The notes beneath the pieces were generated by a model. That model had not been told where the DNA came from. It made no database searches and saw nothing but the letters and a program-made list of their open reading frames with translations. 64,000 bases of DNA from Halostella pelagica (lineage in GTDB: Archaea; Halobacteriota; Halobacteria; Halobacteriales; Natronoarchaeaceae): assembly GCA_005954745.1 (NCBI GenBank), contig CP040678.1, forward strand, positions 620,001 to 684,000, given 5' to 3'. The number at the start of each line of letters is the position of its first letter. Within the stretch, counting starts at the first letter, position 1. Of this stretch, positions 43,875 through 51,773 are shown in pieces. The position numbers and the translations under genes are program-made.

Positions 43875-44420
43875 TCATTCGCCGCCCGCGCCGACGCGCA
43901 CCTTCACGGCCATCCCCGATTCGAAGTCGGTCATCGCGTCGGCGGAGAGTTCCGCGCGGCCGACGCCGAGCAGTTCGCCGGACCCGTGGACCACGAACAC
44001 CTCGTCGTCGGGGCGGACGGCCGGATCGACCTCGTCGACGAACTTCGCGAAGACGTTGCGGCCGTCCCGGACGAACGGCTCACTCTCGTCGCCGACGACG
44101 ACCCGCCCCGCGGGCGGTTCGAACGCCGCCGCGAGGCGACGGCCGCCAGTGAGTCCGAGCGTGAATCGACCGTCGGTCCCGTGCGAGACGAGGCGTCCCC
44201 CCGCCGCAATGACCTGCTGGGGGCGGCCGGTGCTGGTGCGTTTGATCTCCAGGTCCTCGTCGGGCGGAAACAGCGCCGCTCCGGCGCCGCTACCGAACTG
44301 GTAGTCTGCGACGGTGCGGAGGCGGGCGAGGTCGCGAGCGTCACCGGTCATCGGAAGGTGTTTCGCGCCTGCATCCGAAAGCCCTTCGACACGCAGTCGC
44401 CGGGCCGCCTCGAACGTCAT
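43875..44420 (-). CDS. PUA-domain RNA-binding protein
   Basis: A 181-residue protein with a C-terminal PUA domain (about 100-178): GRNVFAKFVDEVDPAVRPDDEVFVVHGSGELLGVGRAELSADAM. The N-terminal part (GLSDAGAKHLPMTGDARDLARLRTVADYQFG) is a family-specific extension seen in archaeal PUA proteins and some tRNA-guanine transglycosylase-like partners. It may act on rRNA or tRNA as a chaperone or accessory; no catalytic residues are visible. It is divergent from the small membrane-protein gene. Confidence 0.78.
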   Translation of the reverse strand: MTFEAARRLRVEGLSDAGAKHLPMTGDARDLARLRTVADYQFGSGAGAALFPPDEDLEIKRTSTGRPQQVIAAGGRLVSHGTDGRFTLGLTGGRRLAAAFEPPAGRVVVGDESEPFVRDGRNVFAKFVDEVDPAVRPDDEVFVVHGSGELLGVGRAELSADAMTDFESGMAVKVRVGAGGE

Positions 44421-44495
44421 CGGGAAATCGCTTATACGGATTCACGGTTATTGTCAACTTATACCACGCCGTCGTCGGGCGGTTTCAGAGAAAGC

Positions 44496-44501
44496 TATAA
44501 A
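44496..44501 (+). promoter_or_regulatory. TATA box of small membrane-protein gene
   Basis: TATAAA ends about 26 nt before the ATG at 44527, a textbook haloarchaeal spacing for a leaderless transcript. This supports the reality of the 58-residue gene that follows. Confidence 0.6.
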
Positions 44502-44526
44502 CCTTGAGTCCGTACTAACTGTCACT

Positions 44527-44703
44527 ATGAACACGAAAAAAGTCGCGTTGGGGGTCGTGCTGCTGGCGGTGAGTAGCGCGATTCTCCTGGCTACTGGTGT
44601 ACTGCAGGAAAGCGCCCTACTCATTCCGGCCGCTATTGCCTCACTCGGCATGGCCGCGGGCGCTTTGCTCGTCGGTACTGCGGGTAGCGGTCGCCCGGTG
44701 TAG
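44527..44703 (+). CDS. 58-residue two-helix membrane protein
   Basis: A small protein with two hydrophobic segments (about 6-23 and 31-52) separated by a short polar turn, with a K/K N-terminal charge pattern, so both termini should face the same side. No family was recognised. A TATA box at 44496-44501 and a clean ATG support expression. Such mini membrane proteins often modulate larger partners; which one is unknown here. Confidence 0.65.
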   Translation: MNTKKVALGVVLLAVSSAILLATGVLQESALLIPAAIASLGMAAGALLVGTAGSGRPV

Positions 44704-44741
44704 TTTCTCCGCGCCCGGACAGCGAGGACGGCGGCCGGCGT

Positions 44742-45239
44742 TTACAACAGGAACGTATCGGACCGTTCGCTCAGGTCGATGAACTCGTCAGCGGCATCTA
44801 ACAGGTCCTCGGACGCGGACTCGTTGAAACCCATCGCCTCGACGCGGACGCCCTCGTGACGCAGGTGCGAACAGAGTCGGGAGAAGTCGCCGTCGCCCGT
44901 ACAGAGTATTATCGTGTCGACGTGAGACGTAAGCGTCACCGCGTCAAGGCACATGCCGACGTCCCAGTCCGCCTTCTTCGACCCGTCTTGGAACGTCTTG
45001 ATGTCCTTTATCTTCGTCTCGTAGCCGATATCGGTCAACGCGTCGAAGAAACTCTCCTCCTCGGGCGAGTCCGCGCGTATGACGTACGCGATGGCTCTGA
45101 CGAGTTCGCGGTCCTGCACTCCCTTTTCGAGGAGCGCGGAGTAGTCGATGTTGCGACTGTAAATGCTTTGGGCGGTGTGATAGAGGTTCTGCGCGTCGGC
45201 GAGCATCGCCACGCGCTGGCCTGAATGGATATCTACCAT
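44742..45239 (-). CDS. NYN-domain protein (LabA/PIN-like)
   Basis: A 165-residue protein with the NYN fold, a PIN-like endoribonuclease fold: VAMLADAQNLYH at the start (Asp 15, Asn 18), KKADWDVGMCLDA in the middle (a second acidic site) and CTGDGDFSRL with catalytic-type Asp. LabA/DUF88 relatives include RNA-processing or RNA-turnover enzymes. The function is likely nuclease, although substrates are unknown. It ends close to the lipoprotein gene on the same strand but in a separate unit. Confidence 0.82.
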   Translation of the reverse strand: MVDIHSGQRVAMLADAQNLYHTAQSIYSRNIDYSALLEKGVQDRELVRAIAYVIRADSPEEESFFDALTDIGYETKIKDIKTFQDGSKKADWDVGMCLDAVTLTSHVDTIILCTGDGDFSRLCSHLRHEGVRVEAMGFNESASEDLLDAADEFIDLSERSDTFLL

Positions 45240-45303
45240 ACCCGAACGTGTGTCGGGGGCCAGTAAAATGGCTTCGGGGACGGACGTAGTAGGGCCCGCC
45301 CGC

Positions 45304-45756
45304 TTACGCCCACGCAGTCGTTGCCTTCACTTCCTCCCTGTCGTGGGCGGCGTGGAACACGTCGACCGGCGACGGCTGCTGGTTTAACTGGAGGCGGGCG
45401 CGGTACTCGATGGTCGACTCGCAGCTTCGGGCACAGGTATCCGACGGGTCCGTCGACACCCGCAGGATCGCCGACTCCTCATCGGATCCGGCGGGCGGAC
45501 TGAACACGGAGACAAACAACGGTTCGCAGGGATCGTTTGTCCGAATCCGGCCGGAGACGACGATCACCGCGTTCGAACGGAAGTCGACTGTCGCGGCGTT
45601 ATCCGTCCCCCGGCAGCGGGCATCGATTCGGTCTATCGTCTTGTCCTCGGCACGGAACTTGTAGTTGTCATCGGAGCCGGTCAGCGCCGTACAGCCGGAA
45701 CAGAGCGCTACGGCCGTCGTGAGGATCGTCCTCCGTGGGACGGACGAAAAGGACAC
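45304..45756 (-). CDS. Tat-type lipoprotein, unknown
   Basis: A 150-residue exported protein. A signal with RR at 8-9 and a hydrophobic core leads to a lipobox ending CSGC, with the lipid-bearing C22. The mature part has conserved-looking Cys residues (RCRGTD, DPCEPLF, DTCARSCEST), possibly disulfides, and beta-rich composition. No family was assigned. An AT-rich promoter (TAATTAAACC on the minus strand near 45800) lies upstream. Confidence 0.7.
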   Translation of the reverse strand: MSFSSVPRRTILTTAVALCSGCTALTGSDDNYKFRAEDKTIDRIDARCRGTDNAATVDFRSNAVIVVSGRIRTNDPCEPLFVSVFSPPAGSDEESAILRVSTDPSDTCARSCESTIEYRARLQLNQQPSPVDVFHAAHDREEVKATTAWA

Positions 45757-45833
45757 GGATCGACGGTTCGCGCGCCCGGTGAAATTATTTTTGGTTTAAT
45801 TATGGGGAAATAATGTGTCCGGGTCCGGCGTCG

Positions 45834-46664
45834 TCAGTAACTCCGGAGCTTCTCGATACGCTTCTCGACCGGCGGGTGCGTCGCGAGGATCTTCTTCATG
45901 AGGCCGCCTTCGCTGTCGAAGATACAAAGTGCGCTCACGTCGTCGCCGACGCGGCTCTCACGACCCTGGGAGCCGTGCTGGATCTTCTCTAAGGCGCGAG
46001 CGAGGGGTTCGCCGCTCCCGATGTACTGCGCCGCGTCGCTGTCGGCCACGTACTCGCGGTACCGCGAGATGGCGAGTACGAACAGCATGACGAACATCTG
46101 GGTGAGTATCCCCGCGATGTAGCCGAGCACGAAGTCGGCGATGTCGTTGTCGCCCGAGAGCATCACCGCCCACTGGACCGCGATCCCGAAGATGGAGGCT
46201 ATCGACTGCCCGAGCACCATCGTGATCACGTCGCGGTTGTCGATGTGTGCGAGTTCGTGCGCGATGACGCCTTCGAGTTCGTCGCGGTCGAGGAGTTGGA
46301 TGAGTTCCCGCGAGACGACCACGACGCCCGCACCGCGCCGACCGGTCGCGAAGGCGTTCGGCACGCCCATGTCCGCGACCATCAGCTTCGGTTTGTCCAT
46401 GTTCATCTCGAAGCAGATATCCTCGACCGTCTTGTGGATCCCCGAGTACTGCTGTTCGTCCATCTCTTCGGCCCCGACGCTTCGGAGCGACAGCCACTTG
46501 CCGACCTTGTACTGGAAGACGGCGAAGAGGACGGTACCGACGAGAACGAACGGCCATGCGCCCGTACCGAACAGCAGGAGCGCGAACCCGGCTCCTGCCA
46601 GGTAAAAGGCGAACAGAATGGTTCCGACGAACGCCATCCTGAGCTTGAGTCCTATATGTCTCAT
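45834..46664 (-). CDS. htpX: HtpX-like membrane zinc protease (M48)
   Basis: A 276-residue integral membrane metalloprotease. HELAH is at 136-140 and the third ligand Glu comes from SRYREYVADSDAA. Two membrane segments precede the catalytic part (about 8-30 and 36-53), two follow (about 148-170 and 180-200). HtpX removes damaged membrane proteins. The size and MADMGVPNAFATGRR pattern are normal. The region before its start is AT-rich, with a possible TATA box. Confidence 0.92.
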   Translation of the reverse strand: MRHIGLKLRMAFVGTILFAFYLAGAGFALLLFGTGAWPFVLVGTVLFAVFQYKVGKWLSLRSVGAEEMDEQQYSGIHKTVEDICFEMNMDKPKLMVADMGVPNAFATGRRGAGVVVVSRELIQLLDRDELEGVIAHELAHIDNRDVITMVLGQSIASIFGIAVQWAVMLSGDNDIADFVLGYIAGILTQMFVMLFVLAISRYREYVADSDAAQYIGSGEPLARALEKIQHGSQGRESRVGDDVSALCIFDSEGGLMKKILATHPPVEKRIEKLRSY

Positions 46665-47127
46665 GCCCGAAAGTATCCCCCGAAGCGGTATAAATTTCTT
46701 GGTGAGACTGTCGAGAGTTATTCTGTCAGCCGGGCGGTATACTCCCGAAGAGAAACTATCGTGGCGTTTGCAACTGTTTCAGATCACACGACTGTGTGCG
46801 ATCAGGTGTGTATTGGCTTTCAGTGACTACTGTACGGCATGGTCAACGTCCACGGCGGGGCGCGCTGTTGCCGCTCTCGCGGAGGCAGGTTTCGCGGAGT
46901 GCGCAAGTACTAAGCGTGAGCGTTCCCGATCCGTCGGTAATGGCAGACACCGCTCGTCCGCAGTTCGTTCGGTCGACGAGTGGTGCGGCCGCTATTCTGA
47001 AACCGAAAAAACGCGCGTGACCAGCGCTCGCGGCGAGGGTGGCGTCCTCGTCCCGGGTGCGTTCGAGGGCACCGCGCAGTAACCGTCACGCGGACCACCG
47101 ACACCCGACACACTCACAGCAACGATC
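46665..47127. other. Intergenic region upstream of the lysine operon
   Basis: About 460 bp between the divergent htpX and dapA genes. It has AT-rich DNA near htpX, then GC-rich DNA. A 26-codon reading frame at 46940-47020 and alternating complementary CTCG/CGAGG/CCTCG/CGAGG segments at 47027-47068 precede dapA (see separate entries). I found no tRNA and no other reading frame with convincing coding character. Confidence 0.5.
46940..47020 (+). CDS. Possible 26-residue leader-type peptide ending in lysines
   Basis: An ATG-initiated frame of 26 codons with the C-terminal residues ILKPKKRA, i.e. three Lys codons near the end, located 107 bp before the lysine-biosynthesis gene dapA. Codon composition is poorer in GC at third positions than neighbouring genes and no TATA match of good quality is seen, so this could be accidental. 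It is listed because of its position and content, with low confidence. Confidence 0.25.
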   Translation: MADTARPQFVRSTSGAAAILKPKKRA

Positions 47128-48051
47128 ATGACACGCGATATCGACTTCAACGGCGTTTATCCGGCGCTCACGACGCCGTTCGACGCGGACCAGAGCATCG
47201 ATTTCGACCAACTACGCGCGGACGTACGGCGACTCGAAACCGCCGGCGTCGACGGCGTCGTCCCCGTCGGCTCCACGGGGGAGAGCGCGACGCTCACCCA
47301 CGACGAACACGTCGAGGTCGTCGAGGCCGTCGTCGAGGCCGTCGAGGACGTTCCCGTCATCGCGGGCACCGGGAGCAACAACACCCGCGAGGCGCTCGAA
47401 CTCTCCGAGCGAGCGGCCGACGCCGGTGCGGACGCGCTCTTGCTCATCTCGCCGTACTACAACAAGCCGGAACAGCAGGGCCTGGTCCGGCACTACGAGA
47501 CCATCGCCGACGCCGTCGACCTGCCGCAGATAGTCTACAACGTCCCCTCGCGGACGGGTCGTAACGTCGACCCCGACACCGCCGCCGAACTGGCGACCCA
47601 CGAGAACATCACGGGCTTCAAGGCCGCGAGCGGCGACCTCGGCCAGATAACCGAGATCGTCGAACGGACCCGCGACGAGCAGTTCGCCGTGCTCTCTGGC
47701 GACGACGCGCTGACGCTGCCGATGATCTCCGTCGGCGCTTCGGGCGCTATCAGCGTCGCCGGGAACGTCGAACCGGAGCGCACCTGCGCGATGGTCGGCG
47801 CGGCGCTGGCCGGCGATTACGAGCGCGCCCGGGCGATCCACCACGAACTCGGCGAACTGTTCCGCGCGCTGTTCGTCGAGACGAATCCCATCCCGGTCAA
47901 GGAGGCCATGCAGATCCGCGGTCACGGGTCGGCGCGCGTTCGCTCGCCGCTCACCCGCCTCTCCGAGACGCATCGCGACTACCTTCAGGACGTTCTCGAC
48001 GACCTCGTCGACGAGGACCTGGAGGACGAGTACGCGGAGGTGGAGCGGTGA
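47128..48051 (+). CDS. dapA: 4-hydroxy-tetrahydrodipicolinate synthase
   Basis: A 307-residue aldolase that condenses aspartate semialdehyde with pyruvate, the first step unique to diaminopimelate and lysine. The Schiff-base lysine is K165 in ITGFKAASGD; Y138 in IVYNVPSRTG, GSTGES near 48-53 and R142 complete the site. It begins an unbroken six-gene chain. The bacterial-type sequence and succinylase enzymes downstream suggest acquisition of the DAP route in the lineage; related KDPG/NAL aldolases are alternatives but the operon settles the role. Confidence 0.94.
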   Translation: MTRDIDFNGVYPALTTPFDADQSIDFDQLRADVRRLETAGVDGVVPVGSTGESATLTHDEHVEVVEAVVEAVEDVPVIAGTGSNNTREALELSERAADAGADALLLISPYYNKPEQQGLVRHYETIADAVDLPQIVYNVPSRTGRNVDPDTAAELATHENITGFKAASGDLGQITEIVERTRDEQFAVLSGDDALTLPMISVGASGAISVAGNVEPERTCAMVGAALAGDYERARAIHHELGELFRALFVETNPIPVKEAMQIRGHGSARVRSPLTRLSETHRDYLQDVLDDLVDEDLEDEYAEVER

Positions 48052-48839
48052 CCGTCCGACTCGCGATCACCGGCGCGACCGGTCGGATGGGCCGGGAACT
48101 GATCGCCGAGGCGAACGGCCGCGACGACGCGGAGGTCGTTCTGGCGGTCAACCGCGACCCCGACGAGGGGACGGTCGAGGGCGTCGAAGTGGATGATGCC
48201 GCCGACTTCCCGGCGCTCGTCGCGGACCGAGAACCGAACGTCGTCGTCGACTTCACCGGTCCCGAGTCCAGCGTCGAGTACGTCGAGGCCGCGGCCGACG
48301 CCGGCGTCCCGGCCGTCGTCGGCACGACCGGCTTCTCCGACGACAAGATAGACGCCCTCCGCGCGGCGAGCGATGAAGTGCCGGTGCTCAAGGCGGCCAA
48401 CTTCGCCCGCGGCGTTCAGGCGCTGCTCGATGTCGTCGGCGACGCCGTCGCGAACCTGCCGGGCTACGACGTGGAACTCGTCGAGACCCACCACAACGCG
48501 AAGCGCGACGCTCCCAGCGGCACCGCGAAGTCCATTCTGGGGGAGATAGAGGGCGCTCGCCGTACCGCGGACGGGCAGACGGGCGAACAACGCGTCCACG
48601 GCCGCGAGGGCGAGGCTCCGCGAGAGGACGGCGAGATCGGCGTTCACGCGCTTCGGGCGGGCGACATCACCGGCGAGCACGAGGTGTTGATCGCCGGGAA
48701 CCATGAGGAGGTGCGGCTCACCCACCGCGCGGAGAGTCGCGGCGTGTTCGCCGCGGGCGCGGTGGACGCCGCGGTCTGGATAGCGCAACAGGAATACGGC
48801 TGGTACGACTTCGGTGACGTACTGGAGGAATCAGCATGA
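48048..48839 (+). CDS. dapB: 4-hydroxy-tetrahydrodipicolinate reductase
   Basis: A 263-residue NAD(P)H-dependent enzyme. The Rossmann entry GATGRMGREL is at about 8-17 and the signature VETHHNAKRDAPSGTA gives the catalytic His and Lys. It converts the DapA product to tetrahydrodipicolinate. The GTG start overlaps the dapA stop (GTGA). Confidence 0.94.
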   Translation: MTVRLAITGATGRMGRELIAEANGRDDAEVVLAVNRDPDEGTVEGVEVDDAADFPALVADREPNVVVDFTGPESSVEYVEAAADAGVPAVVGTTGFSDDKIDALRAASDEVPVLKAANFARGVQALLDVVGDAVANLPGYDVELVETHHNAKRDAPSGTAKSILGEIEGARRTADGQTGEQRVHGREGEAPREDGEIGVHALRAGDITGEHEVLIAGNHEEVRLTHRAESRGVFAAGAVDAAVWIAQQEYGWYDFGDVLEESA

Positions 48840-49678
48840 GTCAGGCGACGCTTCAATCGGATATCGAGGACCTATGGCAGCGCTACCAGAACGACGATAT
48901 CGACGCAGAGAGCGCGGGCGCTGACGCCGCGGACACGCTCGAAGCGTTTCTGGATGCTCTGGAGGCGGGCGAGGTGCGTGCCGCGGAGAAGCAGGGAAGC
49001 GACTGGGTGGCCAACGAGTGGGTGAAAGAGGGGATCCTGCTCAACTTCGGCCTCCGCGAGACCGAACCGCGAGAGTACGGCGGCGTCCGGTACCACGACG
49101 TGCTTCCGCTGCGTGACACCGCGGACCTCGGCGAGCGCGGCACGCGTAACACCCCGGACGGCACCACGATCCGCCGCGGCGCGTACCTCGGTGAGGACTG
49201 CATCATGATGAGCCCGAGCTTCGTCAACGTCGGCGCGTACGTCGGCGACGGCACGCTCGTCGACTCGGCAGACACCGTCGGCTCCTGCGCGCAGATCGGC
49301 GAGAACGTCAAACTCGGCGCGAACACGCTGATCGGCGGCGTGCTCGAACCCGTCGAGGACGCCCCCGTCATCGTCGAGGACGACGTGTCCCTCGGCGCAG
49401 GCTGTCGAGTCACCAGCGGGTTCGTCGTCGGCGAGGGGTCGGTCGTCGGGGAGAACACGCTGCTGACGCCGCGGATCCCCGTCTACGACCTCGTCGAGGA
49501 GGAAGTCGTTTACGGCGAACTGCCGCCCGAACGCCGGGCGTTCACCCGCTTCGTCGAGTCGTCCGTCGGCGAGCACGACCTGTTCGAGGGCGGCGCGTAC
49601 AAGCCGGCGGTGGTTGCAACGGACATCGAACAGCAGACGCTGGAAGCGTCCGCAAAGGAGGACACGCTTCGGGAATGA
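48836..49678 (+). CDS. dapD: Tetrahydrodipicolinate N-succinyltransferase
   Basis: A 280-residue left-handed beta-helix acyltransferase; hexapeptide-type repeats (VGAYVGDGTLVDSADTVG, GENVKLGANTLIGGVLEP, VEDDVSLGAGCRVTSG) run through residues 120-215. It succinylates tetrahydrodipicolinate. Its presence with dapE below marks the succinylase variant of the pathway. It overlaps both neighbours by 4 bp. Confidence 0.92.
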   Translation: MSQATLQSDIEDLWQRYQNDDIDAESAGADAADTLEAFLDALEAGEVRAAEKQGSDWVANEWVKEGILLNFGLRETEPREYGGVRYHDVLPLRDTADLGERGTRNTPDGTTIRRGAYLGEDCIMMSPSFVNVGAYVGDGTLVDSADTVGSCAQIGENVKLGANTLIGGVLEPVEDAPVIVEDDVSLGAGCRVTSGFVVGEGSVVGENTLLTPRIPVYDLVEEEVVYGELPPERRAFTRFVESSVGEHDLFEGGAYKPAVVATDIEQQTLEASAKEDTLRE

Positions 49679-50928
49679 GCACGGCGAACCCGGCGGTGCG
49701 CAGGCTGGACGACTGGGACGCGGAGCGACTCCGCGCCCTCCGCGACGAGTACGACAGCCCGCTGTACGTCCTCGACCTGAACCGCGTCCGGGAGAACTAC
49801 CGCCGCCTCGCGCGGGCGTTCCCCGACGCCGACGTACGCTACGCCGCGAAGGCGAACACGCTCAGACACGCGCTCGCGGCGCTCGGCGAGTCCGGCGCGG
49901 GGATCGAGTGCGCCTCGGCGGGCGAAGTCGCGCGGGCGCTCGACGCGCTCCGCGGCGTCGCCGACGACCCCGGGGCTCGGGTCCAGTACACCGCCGTCAA
50001 CCCGCCGGACGTCGACCTCGACACCGTCGTGGGACTGTGGAACGACTTCCCCGCCCTCACTGTCACCGTCGGGGCCGAAGACACCGTCGACCGCCTCGAA
50101 GAACGGGGGTACGACGGCCGCCTCTGCGTCCGCGTGAACCCCGGTGTCGGCGCGGGCCACCACGAGAAGGTCCGCACCGGCGCGAACGCGAAGTTCGGCG
50201 TCCCGTACGACCGCGCGACGGACCTCCTCGCGGACGCCGCGGACCGCGGGTTCGACGTGGTCGGGATCCACGCCCACGCCGGCAGCGGTATCTCCGGCGA
50301 CGACCTCTCGGCGCACCGCGAACTCGTCGCGCGGATGGGCGACCTGGCGCGCGACTCGCCGGTCGACCTGGAGTTCGTGGATATCGGCGGCGGGTTCGGC
50401 GTGCCGTACGGACCGGACGAGAACCCGCTCGACCTCGACGCGGTCGCCGAGGCCACGCGCGAGGCGCTTGGCGACGTGGACGCCCGACTGGCTATCGAAC
50501 CCGGGCGCTATCTCGTCGCGGACGCGGGCGTCCTGCTGACGGACGTAAACACGGTGAAAGAGACGGCGGCGACGACCGTCGTCGGCGTCGACGCGGGGAT
50601 GACGACGCTGCTCCGGCCGGCGATGTACGACGCGTCTCACCGCATTCGGAACCTCGCGACGGACGCGGACGGCCGCGATACCGTCTCCCAGACCGTCACG
50701 GGTCCGATCTGCGAGAGCGCGGACGTGTTCGGCTCGGACCTCGACCTGCCCGCGCCGGAACGGGGCGACGTGCTCGCGCTCGGCAACGCCGGCGCGTACG
50801 GCTACGAGATGGCGAGCCAATACAACTCCCGGCCGCGCCCGGCGACGGTCGTGCTGGACCGCGGCGAGGCGAGTCTGGCACGCCGCCGGGAGACGGTAGA
50901 CGACCTGACCAGACTGGAGGAATTATGA
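49675..50928 (+). CDS. lysA: Diaminopimelate decarboxylase
   Basis: A 417-residue PLP enzyme of fold type III producing lysine from meso-DAP. The PLP lysine is K59 in YAAKAN; HAHAGSGISG, IGGGFGVPY and the EPGRYLVADAG segment mark the family. The order places lysA before dapF and dapE, which act earlier in the route, so operon order does not follow reaction order. An ATGA junction couples it to dapF. Confidence 0.94.
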   Translation: MSTANPAVRRLDDWDAERLRALRDEYDSPLYVLDLNRVRENYRRLARAFPDADVRYAAKANTLRHALAALGESGAGIECASAGEVARALDALRGVADDPGARVQYTAVNPPDVDLDTVVGLWNDFPALTVTVGAEDTVDRLEERGYDGRLCVRVNPGVGAGHHEKVRTGANAKFGVPYDRATDLLADAADRGFDVVGIHAHAGSGISGDDLSAHRELVARMGDLARDSPVDLEFVDIGGGFGVPYGPDENPLDLDAVAEATREALGDVDARLAIEPGRYLVADAGVLLTDVNTVKETAATTVVGVDAGMTTLLRPAMYDASHRIRNLATDADGRDTVSQTVTGPICESADVFGSDLDLPAPERGDVLALGNAGAYGYEMASQYNSRPRPATVVLDRGEASLARRRETVDDLTRLEEL

Positions 50929-51773
50929 TCCGCTACGAGAAGTACCACGGAACGGGTAACGACTTTGTGATCGTCGACGCGAACGCCGATGTCCCGGACT
51001 GGAGCGCGTTCGCGACGGCCTACTGCGACCGCGAGACGGGCGTCGGCGCTGACGATCCGGACCGGGAGACGGGCGCTGACGGCGTGCTCGTCCTCGATCT
51101 GGACGCCGCCCCGACAGCACCCGAAGTCGAGATGCGACTCTACCAGCCGGACGGCGGCACCGCCGCGATGTGCGGCAACGGCGCGCGCTGCGTCGCGCGG
51201 TGGGTCGCCGACCGCACAGGCGCGGAAGAGGTGATCATCCACACGCCCGCCGGCACTCGTCGCGCGGAGGTCCACGGCGACGAGGTCGCGGTCGAGATGG
51301 GCGTCCCATCGTTCGATTCGGCCGACATCCCGCTCAACCGAGATCGCCCGCTGGTCGAGGAGCAGGTCGAAGGCTGGGAGGTGACGGCGCTGACGACCGG
51401 CGTCCCCCACGCGGTGATCTTCGTCGACGACGTTTCGGACGTCGACGTCGAGGCCGCCGCGCCCGCCGTCCGCCACGCCGACGTGTTCCCCGAGGGCGCG
51501 AACGTGAACTTCGCCGCCGAGACCGCATCCGGCTTCGACCAGCGAACCTTCGAGCGCGGCGTCGAGGGCGAGACGGACGCCTGCGGCACCGGTGCCGTCG
51601 CCGTCGCCGCGGCCGCCCGCCGCATCGGCTTGACCGACGACGAGTCGGTGTCAGTTTCGCCGCCCGGCGGCGACCTGACCGTGCTGATCCCGCGTAAGGG
51701 GCCCGCGGTGCTTCGCGGCCCCGTCACCCGCGAGTTCGAGGGCGAACTCTCGCCGACCCCGACCCAGCCATGA
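50925..51773 (+). CDS. dapF: Diaminopimelate epimerase
   Basis: A 282-residue cofactor-independent racemase with the two catalytic cysteines, C83 in AMCGNGARC and the later one in TDACGTGAVAVA. GTGNDFV is at 9-15. An insertion near residues 40-52 partly duplicates DRETG/GAD around the usual GVGADG motif. The ATG at 50925 overlaps the lysA stop by 4 bp. It converts LL-DAP to meso-DAP. Confidence 0.92.
   Translation: MIRYEKYHGTGNDFVIVDANADVPDWSAFATAYCDRETGVGADDPDRETGADGVLVLDLDAAPTAPEVEMRLYQPDGGTAAMCGNGARCVARWVADRTGAEEVIIHTPAGTRRAEVHGDEVAVEMGVPSFDSADIPLNRDRPLVEEQVEGWEVTALTTGVPHAVIFVDDVSDVDVEAAAPAVRHADVFPEGANVNFAAETASGFDQRTFERGVEGETDACGTGAVAVAAAARRIGLTDDESVSVSPPGGDLTVLIPRKGPAVLRGPVTREFEGELSPTPTQP

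Noticed and set aside
46618-47082. A 154-codon plus-strand frame between htpX and dapA
   Set aside because: Its first half covers the AT-rich htpX upstream DNA and its composition is not acidic; it looks like chance. Only the mini-frame at 46940 is kept, as a low-confidence item.
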